DNA of 15,960 bases from BRH-c25 sp964619815 (GCA_964619815.1 CAZUGK010000092.1:1-15960); one strand, 5' to 3'. Shown: positions 1 through 7,834, numbered from the stretch's first letter. Notes: a model not told the origin generated them from the sequence alone. Made by a program: numbers and translations.

Positions 1-298
1 CTTTGTATGACTTAAGCTGCGCATCCATTCCCATCACAGGTATACTGTCTTTGACCTCATGCATTTTATCCATGAGCAGTCTTCCGTCCTCACGTGTCAG
101 ATATTCACCGGAACCGGAGCCCTTGTTTTCAAGCTCAATATCATAAGCCCTGACGCCTTTGCTCCAGAAGTTGTCCTTCAACACCGACCTCCCGCCCTCT
201 GCTATGCTCAGAATTGCAATTGCAACGGCAATACCCATGATTATTCCTGCTGCAGAAATTAAATATGCTGCCGCCTTTCTAAAGTTTATCGCTTTCAT
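1..298 (-). CDS. MacB/FtsX-type ABC transporter permease, N-terminal part (runs off window)
   Basis: Partial gene; only the first 99 codons lie in the window. The start ATG at 298 is preceded by AAGGGAGG and begins one base after the stop of the ATPase gene. The protein opens with a short basic cytoplasmic stretch (MKAINFRKAA), then a hydrophobic helix at about residues 11-33 ending in ILSIAEGGRS. This matches the first helix of MacB-family permeases, where a GIxxGxxxVIAxxSxGEG pattern is usual. The following residues start the extracytoplasmic MacB periplasmic-core-like domain. Family knowledge: such permeases have four helices and work with a LolD-type ATPase and a HlyD/MacA-type adaptor, exactly the genes encoded just upstream. 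Function in export of peptides, lipids or drugs is inferred. The rest of the gene, including the C-terminal FtsX helices, cannot be seen. Confidence 0.75.
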   Translation of the reverse strand, partial: MKAINFRKAAAYLISAAGIIMGIAVAIAILSIAEGGRSVLKDNFWSKGVRAYDIELENKGSGSGEYLTREDGRLLMDKMHEVKDSIPVMGMDAQLKSYK

Positions 299-299
299 T

Positions 300-1031
300 T
301 CAAGCCTCCCTTCTGACCAGGGAAAGAGCATGTGCCTGCTTGTCCTGAGATATCCTTCCGGCCTCAAAAGTAATCACTCTGCAGTGGTTCAAGACCTTGG
401 GAGCCATCTTTTCTTTAATAAGCATCATTGTTGTACCTTCTCCGTTCAGTCTGAGCAAATGCTCAAGAAGCTGCTGTTCTTCTCCGCTGTTCAAATTAGC
501 TGCAGGTTCATCTGCTATTATCATAAGAGGGTTGTTTACTATCGCCCGTGCAAGTGAAACCAGCTGCTTCTGAAAGTCCGAAAGGCATCCTGCCTTTTCC
601 CCTGCAACAGACTCAATTTCCAAGCTTTTAAATGCGTTCTCCAGCCTGGTCTTTTTCTCGGTATATGAGATATTTAACCCGTGCATGGGGATTTCTGCAT
701 TCTGAGCTGCTGTCATTCCGGAAATGAGCATGAAATCCCTGAATAGATAACCCAACTTGTTTTTTCTTATGGAATCCAGAATATCAGTCCTGGCTAAAGC
801 TATATCTTCATAGTCAAAGTAGTACTTGCCGGCTGTAGGCCGCTCCAAACATCCAAAAAGATTAAAAAAGGTGTTCTTTTGAATCCCGCTCAGGCCCTCA
901 ACAATTACAAACTCTCCCTGCATTATTCTCAGGTTGGCATCCTTTACCGCTTCTTTTGTCTCATTTCCCAGCTTATAGGACTTGCACAAATTCTCAGTTT
1001 TTATAAGTACTTTGGATTCGTCTAGGATCAT
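300..1031 (-). CDS. MacB/LolD-type ABC ATPase with degenerate catalytic motifs (likely pseudo-ATPase)
   Basis: A 243-residue protein of the usual length and layout for MacB/LolD/YknY ATPases. Start ATG 1031 overlaps the adaptor stop by four bases (ATGA), with GGAGGT upstream. Nearly all nucleotide-handling motifs are altered. Walker A (residues 46-54) reads GLSGIQKNT: the last Gly is Gln and the Ser/Thr after Lys is Asn. The Q-loop has Arg98 in place of Gln. The signature is LSDFQ (150-154) instead of LSGGQ. The D-loop Asp is Asn181. The H-switch is IKEK (205-208) where VTHD is usual. Only the Walker B Asp-Glu pair (IIADEP, 171-176) is intact. The frame is open throughout and flanking family residues (ARAIVNNP, NLFGCLERPTAG) remain, so this is not simple decay. 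I infer weak or no ATP hydrolysis, with perhaps a structural or regulatory role in the MacAB-like complex. Confidence 0.85.
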   Translation of the reverse strand: MILDESKVLIKTENLCKSYKLGNETKEAVKDANLRIMQGEFVIVEGLSGIQKNTFFNLFGCLERPTAGKYYFDYEDIALARTDILDSIRKNKLGYLFRDFMLISGMTAAQNAEIPMHGLNISYTEKKTRLENAFKSLEIESVAGEKAGCLSDFQKQLVSLARAIVNNPLMIIADEPAANLNSGEEQQLLEHLLRLNGEGTTMMLIKEKMAPKVLNHCRVITFEAGRISQDKQAHALSLVRREA

Positions 1032-2326
1032 TTTGATTCATACCTCCAGCCCCAGATCTTCATTGAGCTCTTTTCCTGCATTTCGGGAGGCGGATTTACC
1101 ACATATCTGTCACCCTGGATGATTCCTTCGGTGATTTCAACTTCAAAGCTTGTTTCTATTCCGGTGGCTACAGGCCTTCTCCTGGCTAAATTATCCTCGA
1201 CGTAATAAATATACTTCTTCCCGTCGTTGTCCTGTATTATGGACTCAAAGTCAACAACAACCGCTTCCGCTTTTATGCTGAGGTCAATTTTTACTTCCAC
1301 ATCATATCCGATCTTCAGCCTTTCGTCAGGGTTATCTATACCAATTTTCACATTTACCCTGGCACCTTTCCCTTCACCGGAAGAAGCGGTGGCAACGTCA
1401 TCAACTTCAATTACAGTGCCCTCGTATTCTTTTTCATCGAGTCCTTTGACTTTTATCTTCGCTTTCATGCCTTCCTTTACGTACAAGGCTTCCTGCTGCT
1501 TAAGCTGAATGTTCACTATATACCTTGACATATCATATATGAGTATCTGAGAGCTATCCTCCGAAGGGTACTGATCCTTCTCAACCTCCAGCTTTACTAC
1601 CTTTCCATCGATATTTGCCCTTGAGTCCGCATCAACCTTAGACTTCAAATTATCTATATTCTCCTGTATCAGACTTATATTGCTTTTCAGCTTGAATACC
1701 TGCTCATCCTTATCAAGGTCGAAATTTGCAAGGCTTTGATAAGCCCTGTCCAATTCCATAGTCTTCAAAAGCAATTCATCCTCAAGGCTTTTGACATTTT
1801 TTTGCGACTCCTCATACTGGCTTTTTGAAATTGCACCTTTCTCATAAAGCAGCTTATCTGCAGCCAGCCGGTTCCGTGCCGATTCCACTTCAGTCCCTGC
1901 GGAAGCCGCCGCAATTTCTGCCTGCTTATAGGAATATTCTACGTCCTTCTTATCAGTCTTTTCATTATTCAAAACCTTGGAAAGCTCCCTTTCCGCCAGC
2001 TTCAGGTTTATCTTCTCTACGCTCAGTCTGTATTGACTATCCGAGCTGTCCAGCTTCAATATCAGGTCTCCTTTTTTTACCTCCTGGCCTGAAGCCGCAA
2101 AGACCTCAAATACTTTTTGAGCAGTGTCAAGATTTATTTCCTGCCTTTTGTTTGGTTCCACAACTCCTTCCACAGTAATTGACTGGGTCAGGTTTTTCTT
2201 ATGTGCCGTGCTTATTATGATTTTCCTGTTCTTGGACGGTACAGCCGCAATGATGGTTGTTATGCCTACTATTGATATCAAAAGAATTATTCCGAGCAGC
2301 AAGCCTGCCTTGTGCTTTATTTTCAT
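1028..2326 (-). CDS. HlyD/MacA-family efflux adaptor protein (YknX-like)
   Basis: A 432-residue membrane-anchored adaptor. I chose ATG 2326 (MKIKHKAG): GGGAGG lies about nine bases upstream and the ATG overlaps the OppD-like stop in ATGA; the frame stays open 11 codons further up. A single N-terminal helix (about residues 7-29) is followed by a beta/lipoyl half (VEGVVEPNKRQEINLD, GQEVKKGDLILKLD), a long charged coiled coil (about 90-225, rich in Lys, Glu, Leu and Ala), the second lipoyl half (ANIDGKVVKLEVEKDQ), a beta-barrel (EGMKAKIKVKGLDEKEYEGT) and a membrane-proximal C-terminal domain. Family knowledge: such proteins pair with MacB-type permeases and ATPases outside the membrane; in Firmicutes there is no outer-membrane partner. 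The two following genes are that ATPase and permease. The substrate is unknown. Confidence 0.88.
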   Translation of the reverse strand: MKIKHKAGLLLGIILLISIVGITTIIAAVPSKNRKIIISTAHKKNLTQSITVEGVVEPNKRQEINLDTAQKVFEVFAASGQEVKKGDLILKLDSSDSQYRLSVEKINLKLAERELSKVLNNEKTDKKDVEYSYKQAEIAAASAGTEVESARNRLAADKLLYEKGAISKSQYEESQKNVKSLEDELLLKTMELDRAYQSLANFDLDKDEQVFKLKSNISLIQENIDNLKSKVDADSRANIDGKVVKLEVEKDQYPSEDSSQILIYDMSRYIVNIQLKQQEALYVKEGMKAKIKVKGLDEKEYEGTVIEVDDVATASSGEGKGARVNVKIGIDNPDERLKIGYDVEVKIDLSIKAEAVVVDFESIIQDNDGKKYIYYVEDNLARRRPVATGIETSFEVEITEGIIQGDRYVVNPPPEMQEKSSMKIWGWRYESK

Positions 2327-3303
2327 CGTGCTTCGCCTCCCTTTAAATATAACCAGCATCTTACCTTGTGCCCTTCTTCAATTTCCATAAGCTCAGGCAT
2401 TTCCTTGCCGCATATATCCATGGCCCTTCTGCACCGGTTGCTGAATCTGCAGCCGCCGGGATATTGTGATGGATGAGGTACATATCCCGGTATTGCATTC
2501 AACTTTTCTACCTTCATATCAATTCTCGGAATACATTCCATAAGCCCTGTCGTATACGGATGCATCGGGTTTCTGAACAAGCTGACCATGGATGCTTCCT
2601 CCATAACCTTTCCGCAGTACATCACAAGCACCCTGTCGGCATTCTCTGCCACAATCCCAAGGTCATGAGTAATAAGGATCATAGACATGTTCAGCTTTTT
2701 TTTCATGGACTTCAAAAGCTCCATAATTTCGGCCTGAATGGTTACATCCAGCGCGGTAGTCGGCTCGTCAGCTATAAGTATATCCGGATTACATGCAATA
2801 GCCATCGCAATCATTATCCTCTGCCTCATACCACCGCTGAATTTTGCCGGAAGTTCATTGTATCTCAGACGGGCTTCGGGAATGCTTACGAAATTCATCA
2901 GTTCTACAGCCCGCTCCTTGGATTCCCTCTTTGGAAAAGCTTTATGAATGCTTATAGCTTCTCTTATCTGTTCTCCTACCGGTATTACAGGATTAAGTGA
3001 GGTCATAGGCTCCTGATAGACCATGGATATCCTGTCTCCCCTGATCATTGCCATTTGCTTCTCCGTAAGCTGCAAGAGATTTTTGCCGTCAAATAATATC
3101 TCTCCGCTTACTATCTTTCCGGGAGGCTTAATAAGCCGCATTGCGGAGAGTACTGTAACACTCTTTCCGCTGCCTGACTCACCGACAATTGCAAGGGTCT
3201 CATTTCTGTCCAGGCTGAAGGTCACTCCATCCACTGCCTTTACTTCCTGCTTTCCTATGCTGAAATAGGTTTTCAGATCCTTAACCTCAAACAAGCTGCC
3301 CAT
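2323..3303 (-). CDS. Oligopeptide/dipeptide ABC transporter ATPase, OppD/DppD-like
   Basis: A 326-residue cytoplasmic ATPase of normal family length. ATG 3303 (MGSLFEVKDL) is preferred over an in-frame GTG 18 bases upstream because GGGGGT sits eight bases before it and it overlaps the previous TAA by one base (TAATG). All motifs are intact: Walker A GESGSGKS (41-48), Gln97 of the Q-loop, signature FSGGM (155-159), Walker B ILIADEP with Asp179-Glu180, and His213 (ITHD). The C-terminal oligopeptide-transporter extension carries Cys 285, 291, 298 and 316, spaced as in OppD/DppD proteins where they can hold an iron-sulfur cluster. It should form a heterodimer with the OppF-like ATPase and drive the two permeases encoded upstream. 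It is one of the two catalytically complete ATPases of the operon. Confidence 0.93.
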   Translation of the reverse strand: MGSLFEVKDLKTYFSIGKQEVKAVDGVTFSLDRNETLAIVGESGSGKSVTVLSAMRLIKPPGKIVSGEILFDGKNLLQLTEKQMAMIRGDRISMVYQEPMTSLNPVIPVGEQIREAISIHKAFPKRESKERAVELMNFVSIPEARLRYNELPAKFSGGMRQRIMIAMAIACNPDILIADEPTTALDVTIQAEIMELLKSMKKKLNMSMILITHDLGIVAENADRVLVMYCGKVMEEASMVSLFRNPMHPYTTGLMECIPRIDMKVEKLNAIPGYVPHPSQYPGGCRFSNRCRRAMDICGKEMPELMEIEEGHKVRCWLYLKGGEAR

Positions 3304-5737
3304 TATCTTATACCCCCGCACACTATATCGTAAATTGTGTCCACTATCATCTGCCCCGGTCCCTTGAGCTTCTTTCGGTCAATATTTTCAACATTGTCAT
3401 CTGCTGTCCTTAAAACCTCTTCTATACCCTCACTATCAATGGTGATCGAATTTATATCCGAATTCAGAGTGTCCTGAGTGACCGAAGAGCCTATCCTCCC
3501 GTATACAACCTTCACATCATTTTTTCTTGCATTCTTTTTAAGTGCTTTTATATACTTCTGAGCTAAATATTCCTTAGGAAGAGTGTTAGTAGTATCTATT
3601 ATCAGCTTCTTTGACTGGTTGGAGCCAAAATTCTTAAGATCAACATAAAAAGCTTTTTTATACTCTTCTTTAAAGTATTTTTCCAGGAAGTGCTTAGAGC
3701 CTCTATCTATGGTCTGGGTCCCATCCCAGAATGCAAAGATCACTGTCCTTTCAGGTCTTTTCCTGCTGTTGCCAAGTACACGCGCTATTTCCAATTCAAG
3801 GGCTGCACCACCTGCTTCCATTGAGGACGGGTACTTTATAAGCTCGTCATCTCCAACAGAATCCAAGCTGCTGCCTACAAATATGATTTCATCCTTTAGC
3901 TTTTCATCAGAACCCTGTATATAGCCTACCACATTTGCGCACTGAGGATTGTCTAAAAGCTCGCATTTAATGTTCAGAGCTATCTTGGAGTTTGCTTTTC
4001 TTAGGAGCTCGTCACCTTTGTCAGAGGATACGGAAATATTAAGTGTCGCCTCGTCATTTGGCGCCTTTCGGTCCACAAGCTTCTTTTTTATAACCTTCTC
4101 GCTTTCCCAATCAGAAATGTATATAAGAGCTATAGGCTTCACACGATTGTTTATGAGCCCCACAAACCTTGCATAAGCAATGCCGTCGAGTCCTCTGACA
4201 TCTGCAAGCAGCACCTTGTCGCGCAGATGCTTGAATTCGTCCTCAACGAAAGAAAAGAGACGCAAGTCGTCCATAGTAACATACTTAAGCTCATAAGTGC
4301 CACTTATATTCGAAGGGGTTGTAATAAAATAATCCTTCCTGAACTCAAGCTGAGTTGTTCCAGAAGCTTCACTTATCACAGAAACCGATGAGTCTTTAAT
4401 GTTGAATGCCATCTCCATGTCAAATTTATGGATGTAATTGCCGTCAAATGGCTGAATCCCATACTCCCTCAGCTTATCTGCAATATAATTTGCTATAATC
4501 TCATTTTTCCCGCTTCCGGCTTTTCTCCCTTCATATTCTGACTTGGACAGCTCGTTTATTGTACTGAAAGCACTTACCGTATCAAATTTGTATAAGCTGC
4601 TCCCTTGAGGGAAGAACACTATAGCCAGAATCACGGCATAGAATATCAGCTTGCGTCTTACACTTGCCCTGTAGATTTCTATATTCTTTATTTCGTAAAT
4701 AAGCCTTGCAGGGGAAAGAAAACCTGGTATACCTCTGATCCAGGTTATTACCCTTGAGCTTCTTTTGTCAAATTCAAGCCTTAGCCCTTCCCCAAGAAGA
4801 TTAAAGCCAATTATGCTTATAGAAAAGGCCGCCGCCGGATAAAGCACAAGCCAATACCTACCGGTGGAAATAAACCATTGGGATGCCATTAAAAGTGAAG
4901 CCCAATCTATCTCAAAGGGTATTCGGTAATCTCCATCTCCGTCAATAATTCCTCCACTCATGATGAGTCCGAACACACCAACCTGTGATAATATCAACAA
5001 CGCCTGCGCAATCTCAAGGAAGAACAGTACAACAATGGTAGGAATCAAATGGGGTATTATATTCTGAAGGGCAATCTCCAGCCTGTTCTTGNNNNNNNNN
5101 NTGCGGTTTCTCCCTCAATAAAATCCTGATTGAGTATTTCCTCCACCTTCTCCTTAAGAAGGTTTGCCAACCTGCTCCAGCCGAATGATATGAGTATATA
5201 AGCCACTATACTTGTGGGCTGCTTGAAAATATCCTCTACAAGCCTTATCCTGATAAAAATCAGTGTGATTATTATCAGAGGAAATGCACTGAACATAATG
5301 CTGAACTGTTTCATAATCCAGACTGCCGCTTTGTTCCTATATCCCGCCAGTATAGCAAGGGGAAGGGATATAAGCAGNNNNNNNNNNNNNNNNNNNNNNN
5401 NNNNNNNNNNNNNNNNNNNNNNNNNNNNNNNNNNNNNNNNNNNNNNNNNAAGCTTGCAGCCATAAAATAAAAGGCTTCTCATGTCCCGCCCATATACGTC
5501 GGTACCCCATGGATATTCTGCGCATGGCTGTACCGGCGGACTGAAGAGGTTTATCTTACCGTCTATGAACACAAATTCCTGCCGCTCTTTGCCATAGGGG
5601 TCAGAGGGGGTAAAAAACTCCGGATAAAAGCTGAACACAATCAACGCTGCAACAATAATAAAACCGATTATTAGAGGTATATTAAGCCTTTTTATGCTAA
5701 AATCAGGTTTCTTCAAGCTGCGAATAAACTTTCTCAT
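3303..5737 (-). CDS. OppC/DppC-like permease fused to an extracytoplasmic M28-peptidase-like domain (catalytic site degenerate; interrupted by two assembly gaps)
   Basis: One gene is read across two N runs; the 10-N run (5092-5101) has the wrong length, so the frame breaks there artificially. Start ATG 5737 overlaps the OppB stop (ATGA) after GGGGAGG. The first part is a BPD-type permease: N-terminal helix, the loop motif PWGTDVYGRD, then LAILAGY and FSAFPLIIITLIFI, and the EAA loop DFIEGETA (gap) followed by ALQNIIPHLIPTI. After the last permease helix an added helix (nt about 4652-4608, KLIFYAVILAIVFFPQG) should put the C-terminal ~420 residues outside the cell. These resemble a PA-inserted M28 metallopeptidase: NVVGYIQGSDEKLKDE, GSSLDSVG (nt 3875), SSMEAGG, FAFWDGTQT and RTADDNVENID. 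Expected GAHxD, the metal Asp of the NDN-like motif, the Glu-Glu pair and HTxxD have become Ser, Ser/Met, Thr-Gln and Arg; one ligand-like Asp (VDLKNFG) remains. Peptidase activity is therefore unlikely. A binding role is inference. Confidence 0.82.
5092..5101. other. Assembly gap of 10 N inside the permease EAA loop
   Basis: Ten N lie between codons for DFIEGETA and a reading frame restarting as KNRLEIALQNIIP. The coding frames on the two sides differ by one base, so the true gap length must be 2 modulo 3. Aligning to the usual EAA loop suggests two missing residues, the second being the conserved Gly. That would be five missing bases plus the C already visible at 5091. Confidence 0.9.
5378..5449. 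other. Assembly gap of 72 N inside the OppC-like permease
   Basis: The gap falls between FYGCK-L and LLISLPLAILAGY, in the second transmembrane helix. The frame is continuous across 72 N. Permeases of this family usually have about 12 fewer residues between these motifs, so the run may overstate the true gap by some 36 bases. That estimate is from remembered family spacing. Confidence 0.85.
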
Positions 5738-6651
5738 ATGTTTTCCTCCCCGGAAGGCTTGACAGCTACCCACTTAAGGATGTTAAATAGAGCGTCAAGA
5801 ACAAAATATATGACTCCAATTAGAATAATGTTTGCTATTACTCCATCTTTTTCGTTTTTAGCGAAAAAAGTGAAAAGGGATTGTGTCAGGCCAGGGTACG
5901 AAAAAAGCTTTTCCACCATCAGCAGGTTGCCTATGATGATTGATGTTATGGTTGGGAAGCTGCCGATAATGGACGGTATTGCATTCCTCATAACATGGTT
6001 CCAGAGAATCCTGTAGCTGGAGCAGCCTTTTCCCACTGCGGCCTTGATAAAATCCTGCTGATAACAGCTGTCAATAGAAATTGAAGTAATTCTCGCTATA
6101 TAGCAAGCCGGAAGTATTGAAAGAGCAATTATAGGCAGCAGCATATGATTAATTGTCCCGCTGCCCCCTACCTTGAATATTTCTATACCGTGGTTGTTGA
6201 GAAATATGGCAAGACGCTGCAAAAGCGCAATTATCAGAATATCGGGAAGGGATATGGGTATAATTGTGCCCAGCACCTTAAGGCTTGACTCACTTGTACT
6301 TCCCCTCTTGCTATCCAAAATTCCTTTTGCAATCCCGAGTACTACTGCAAGTACCAACCCGCCTGCTAACAGCAGAACCGAGTTCTTCATAATACTGGTT
6401 ACCAGGTAGTTTAAAGACTTATCATCCTTACCTGCCCTGCCCAGATCAAGCTTCAAAAGTGAAATAAACTTTTCATTTGCATCTTTGATAATAAAAACCC
6501 CAATATGAGAGGGCGTCATTTTCCCATCTTCAAAGCTGATGGTATAGCTGCTCGGTATACTGCACAAAAGAACCGTGACATAAACAAATATCAAAAAAAT
6601 AAGAACAGATGATAATATTCTCTTGGAAACAGCCTTAAGCCTGTTTATCAA
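5734..6651 (-). CDS. Peptide ABC transporter permease, OppB/DppB-like
   Basis: A 305-residue integral membrane protein, normal length for OppB/DppB. The start is TTG at 6651, five or six bases after a run of seven G; it overlaps the OppF-like stop in TTGA, and no in-frame ATG lies nearby. The N-terminal helix (about 10-30) is followed by an external segment and five more hydrophobic segments. The cytoplasmic EAA loop that contacts the ATPases is clear: DFIKAAVGKGCSSYRILWNH, then VMRNAIPSII. The family ending motif around LLMVEKLFSYPGLTQSLF is also present. It should pair with the OppC-like fusion protein. The external segment after helix 1 contains SYTISFEDGKMTPSHIG, somewhat unlike typical OppB, which may reflect an unusual partner on the outside. 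Confidence 0.92.
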   Translation of the reverse strand: MINRLKAVSKRILSSVLIFLIFVYVTVLLCSIPSSYTISFEDGKMTPSHIGVFIIKDANEKFISLLKLDLGRAGKDDKSLNYLVTSIMKNSVLLLAGGLVLAVVLGIAKGILDSKRGSTSESSLKVLGTIIPISLPDILIIALLQRLAIFLNNHGIEIFKVGGSGTINHMLLPIIALSILPACYIARITSISIDSCYQQDFIKAAVGKGCSSYRILWNHVMRNAIPSIIGSFPTITSIIIGNLLMVEKLFSYPGLTQSLFTFFAKNEKDGVIANIILIGVIYFVLDALFNILKWVAVKPSGEENI

Positions 6652-7640
6652 GCTAACCCCCCCTTGAAGTCAATACCTGAATCGATCAAATGACATGAAA
6701 CCTTATGATCTCCACCAATATTCTGGATAAACGGCTTTTTCTCACTGCAAATCCCCATGGCATACCTGCACCTGGGATGGAAGCTGCAGCCGCTGGGTGG
6801 AGAAACAGGACTTGGGATTTCACCCTCCAGCACTATTTTTTCTCTATGACTAAAGGGATCGGGTACCGGTGCTGAAGAAAGGAGTGCTTTTGTATAAGGA
6901 TGTACCGGATTGTTGAATATCTCCTCGACGCTTCCGATTTCAACGATTTTGCCAAGGTACATAACGCCCACCTTATTGGAAACGTGCCTTATAACATTCA
7001 GGCCATGAGCTATGAAAAGATAGGATACCTTAAGCTCTTTCTGGAGATCATCAAGAAGATTAAGAATCTGGGATTGAACCGAAACATCCAGGGCTGATAC
7101 CGGTTCATCGCATATTATAAACTTGGGCCTGGTGGCAATAGCTCTTGCTATTCCTATTCTCTGCCTTTGGCCGCCGCTGAACTCGTGAGGGAATTTTTTA
7201 GCATCCTTGCTGCTCAAGCCAACAAGGTCCAGAAGCCGTTTTACCTCTTTATCATAATCGTATTTGAATACCACCTTATGTATACTTAATGGCTCTGAAA
7301 GAATGTCCTCAATGGTCATCTTGGGATCCAGGGCAGAATATGGGTTTTGAAATACAACCTGGATATCTTTTCTGATTCTTCTAAGCTCTTTTTCAGATAT
7401 GTCATTTATATTCTTCCCTTCCAGGTATATCTCCCCGGAAGTAGGCTTAATGAGCCTTAAAATCAACCTGCCTGTCGTGGATTTTCCACAGCCGCTTTCA
7501 CCTACAAGTCCAAGGGTCTCACCTTCAAGAATATCAAAGGATACACCGTCTACCGCCTTTACATAGTTCTTTTTCAGTCCCTTGTCCGAAGTAATTTCAA
7601 AATGCTTTACCAAATCTCTTACTTCTATTATTTTATTCAA
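6648..7640 (-). CDS. Oligopeptide/dipeptide ABC transporter ATPase, OppF/DppF-like; first gene of the operon
   Basis: A 330-residue ATPase from TTG 7640. The frame stays open up to 7802, but that extension runs into the pheT terminator and lacks family residues. The TTG sits just before the family N-terminus (NKIIEVRDLVKHF), with GGGGGCGGG upstream. Motifs: Walker A GESGCGKST (47-55), Gln98, signature FSGGQ (154-158), Walker B FIICDEP with Asp178-Glu179, and His212. The residue after that His is Gly (AHGLNV) where Asp is usual; His is kept, so activity is expected. C-terminal Cys 285, 291, 298 and 316 sit at the same positions as in the OppD-like partner. It overlaps the OppB-like gene by four bases. 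The preceding gene in this direction ends at a terminator, so it probably heads its own transcript. Confidence 0.9.
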   Translation of the reverse strand: MNKIIEVRDLVKHFEITSDKGLKKNYVKAVDGVSFDILEGETLGLVGESGCGKSTTGRLILRLIKPTSGEIYLEGKNINDISEKELRRIRKDIQVVFQNPYSALDPKMTIEDILSEPLSIHKVVFKYDYDKEVKRLLDLVGLSSKDAKKFPHEFSGGQRQRIGIARAIATRPKFIICDEPVSALDVSVQSQILNLLDDLQKELKVSYLFIAHGLNVIRHVSNKVGVMYLGKIVEIGSVEEIFNNPVHPYTKALLSSAPVPDPFSHREKIVLEGEIPSPVSPPSGCSFHPRCRYAMGICSEKKPFIQNIGGDHKVSCHLIDSGIDFKGGLA

Positions 7641-7742
7641 GCCGACCCGCCCCCATCTTCCAGCTGTATCGAAGAAATACTCAGATAATTCGTATAATAC
7701 CTGCAATAATACGTATATATTATCAGAAAATATTGAAATTTC

Positions 7743-7780
7743 ATGGGATAATTGTGAACATTTTATGAATAATTGATGAA
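7743..7780 (-). repeat. Pair of direct repeats, 21-base spacing, upstream of the Opp-type operon
   Basis: On the plus strand two copies of ATG(GG or A)ATAATTG(A)TGAA occur at 7743-7758 and 7765-7780. Their ATAATTG cores at 7748 and 7769 are exactly 21 bases apart, two helical turns. A perfect 10-base palindrome TGAAATTTCA overlaps the left edge (7734-7743). The repeats lie 100-140 bases before the OppF-like start, between the pheT terminator and the operon. They could be operator sites. I found no convincing -35/-10 pair between them and the gene, although several TATTAT/TAATAT boxes are present. Confidence 0.4.
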
Positions 7781-7800
7781 ATATCAGTGAACAAGAATTC

Positions 7801-7827
7801 AAAAACCCCGCCGGTTTTCCGACGGGG
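7801..7827 (-). terminator. Rho-independent terminator of pheS-pheT
   Basis: Reading the minus strand after the pheT stop, CCCCGTCGG, AAAA and CCGGCGGGG form a nine-pair stem with one mismatch and a four-base loop, followed directly by TTTTTG. It separates the pheST unit from the Opp-type operon. Confidence 0.92.
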
Positions 7828-7834
7828 CTTTTTC

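Noticed and set aside
3303..5773. Two separate genes, or a frameshifted pseudogene, across the 10-N run
   Set aside because: The sequence on both sides forms one permease EAA loop and the frame break coincides exactly with the N run, so an assembly artefact is the simpler reading.
7641..7802. A 54-residue N-terminal extension of the OppF-like ATPase
   Set aside because: It begins at a TTG in the pheT terminator tail, has no ribosome binding site and no ATPase-family residues; the region looks like an AT-rich leader.
7801..7833. Terminator acting also on the plus strand
   Set aside because: A T-rich tract does follow on the plus strand (GGGGCTTTTTC), but no plus-strand gene lies upstream that would need it.
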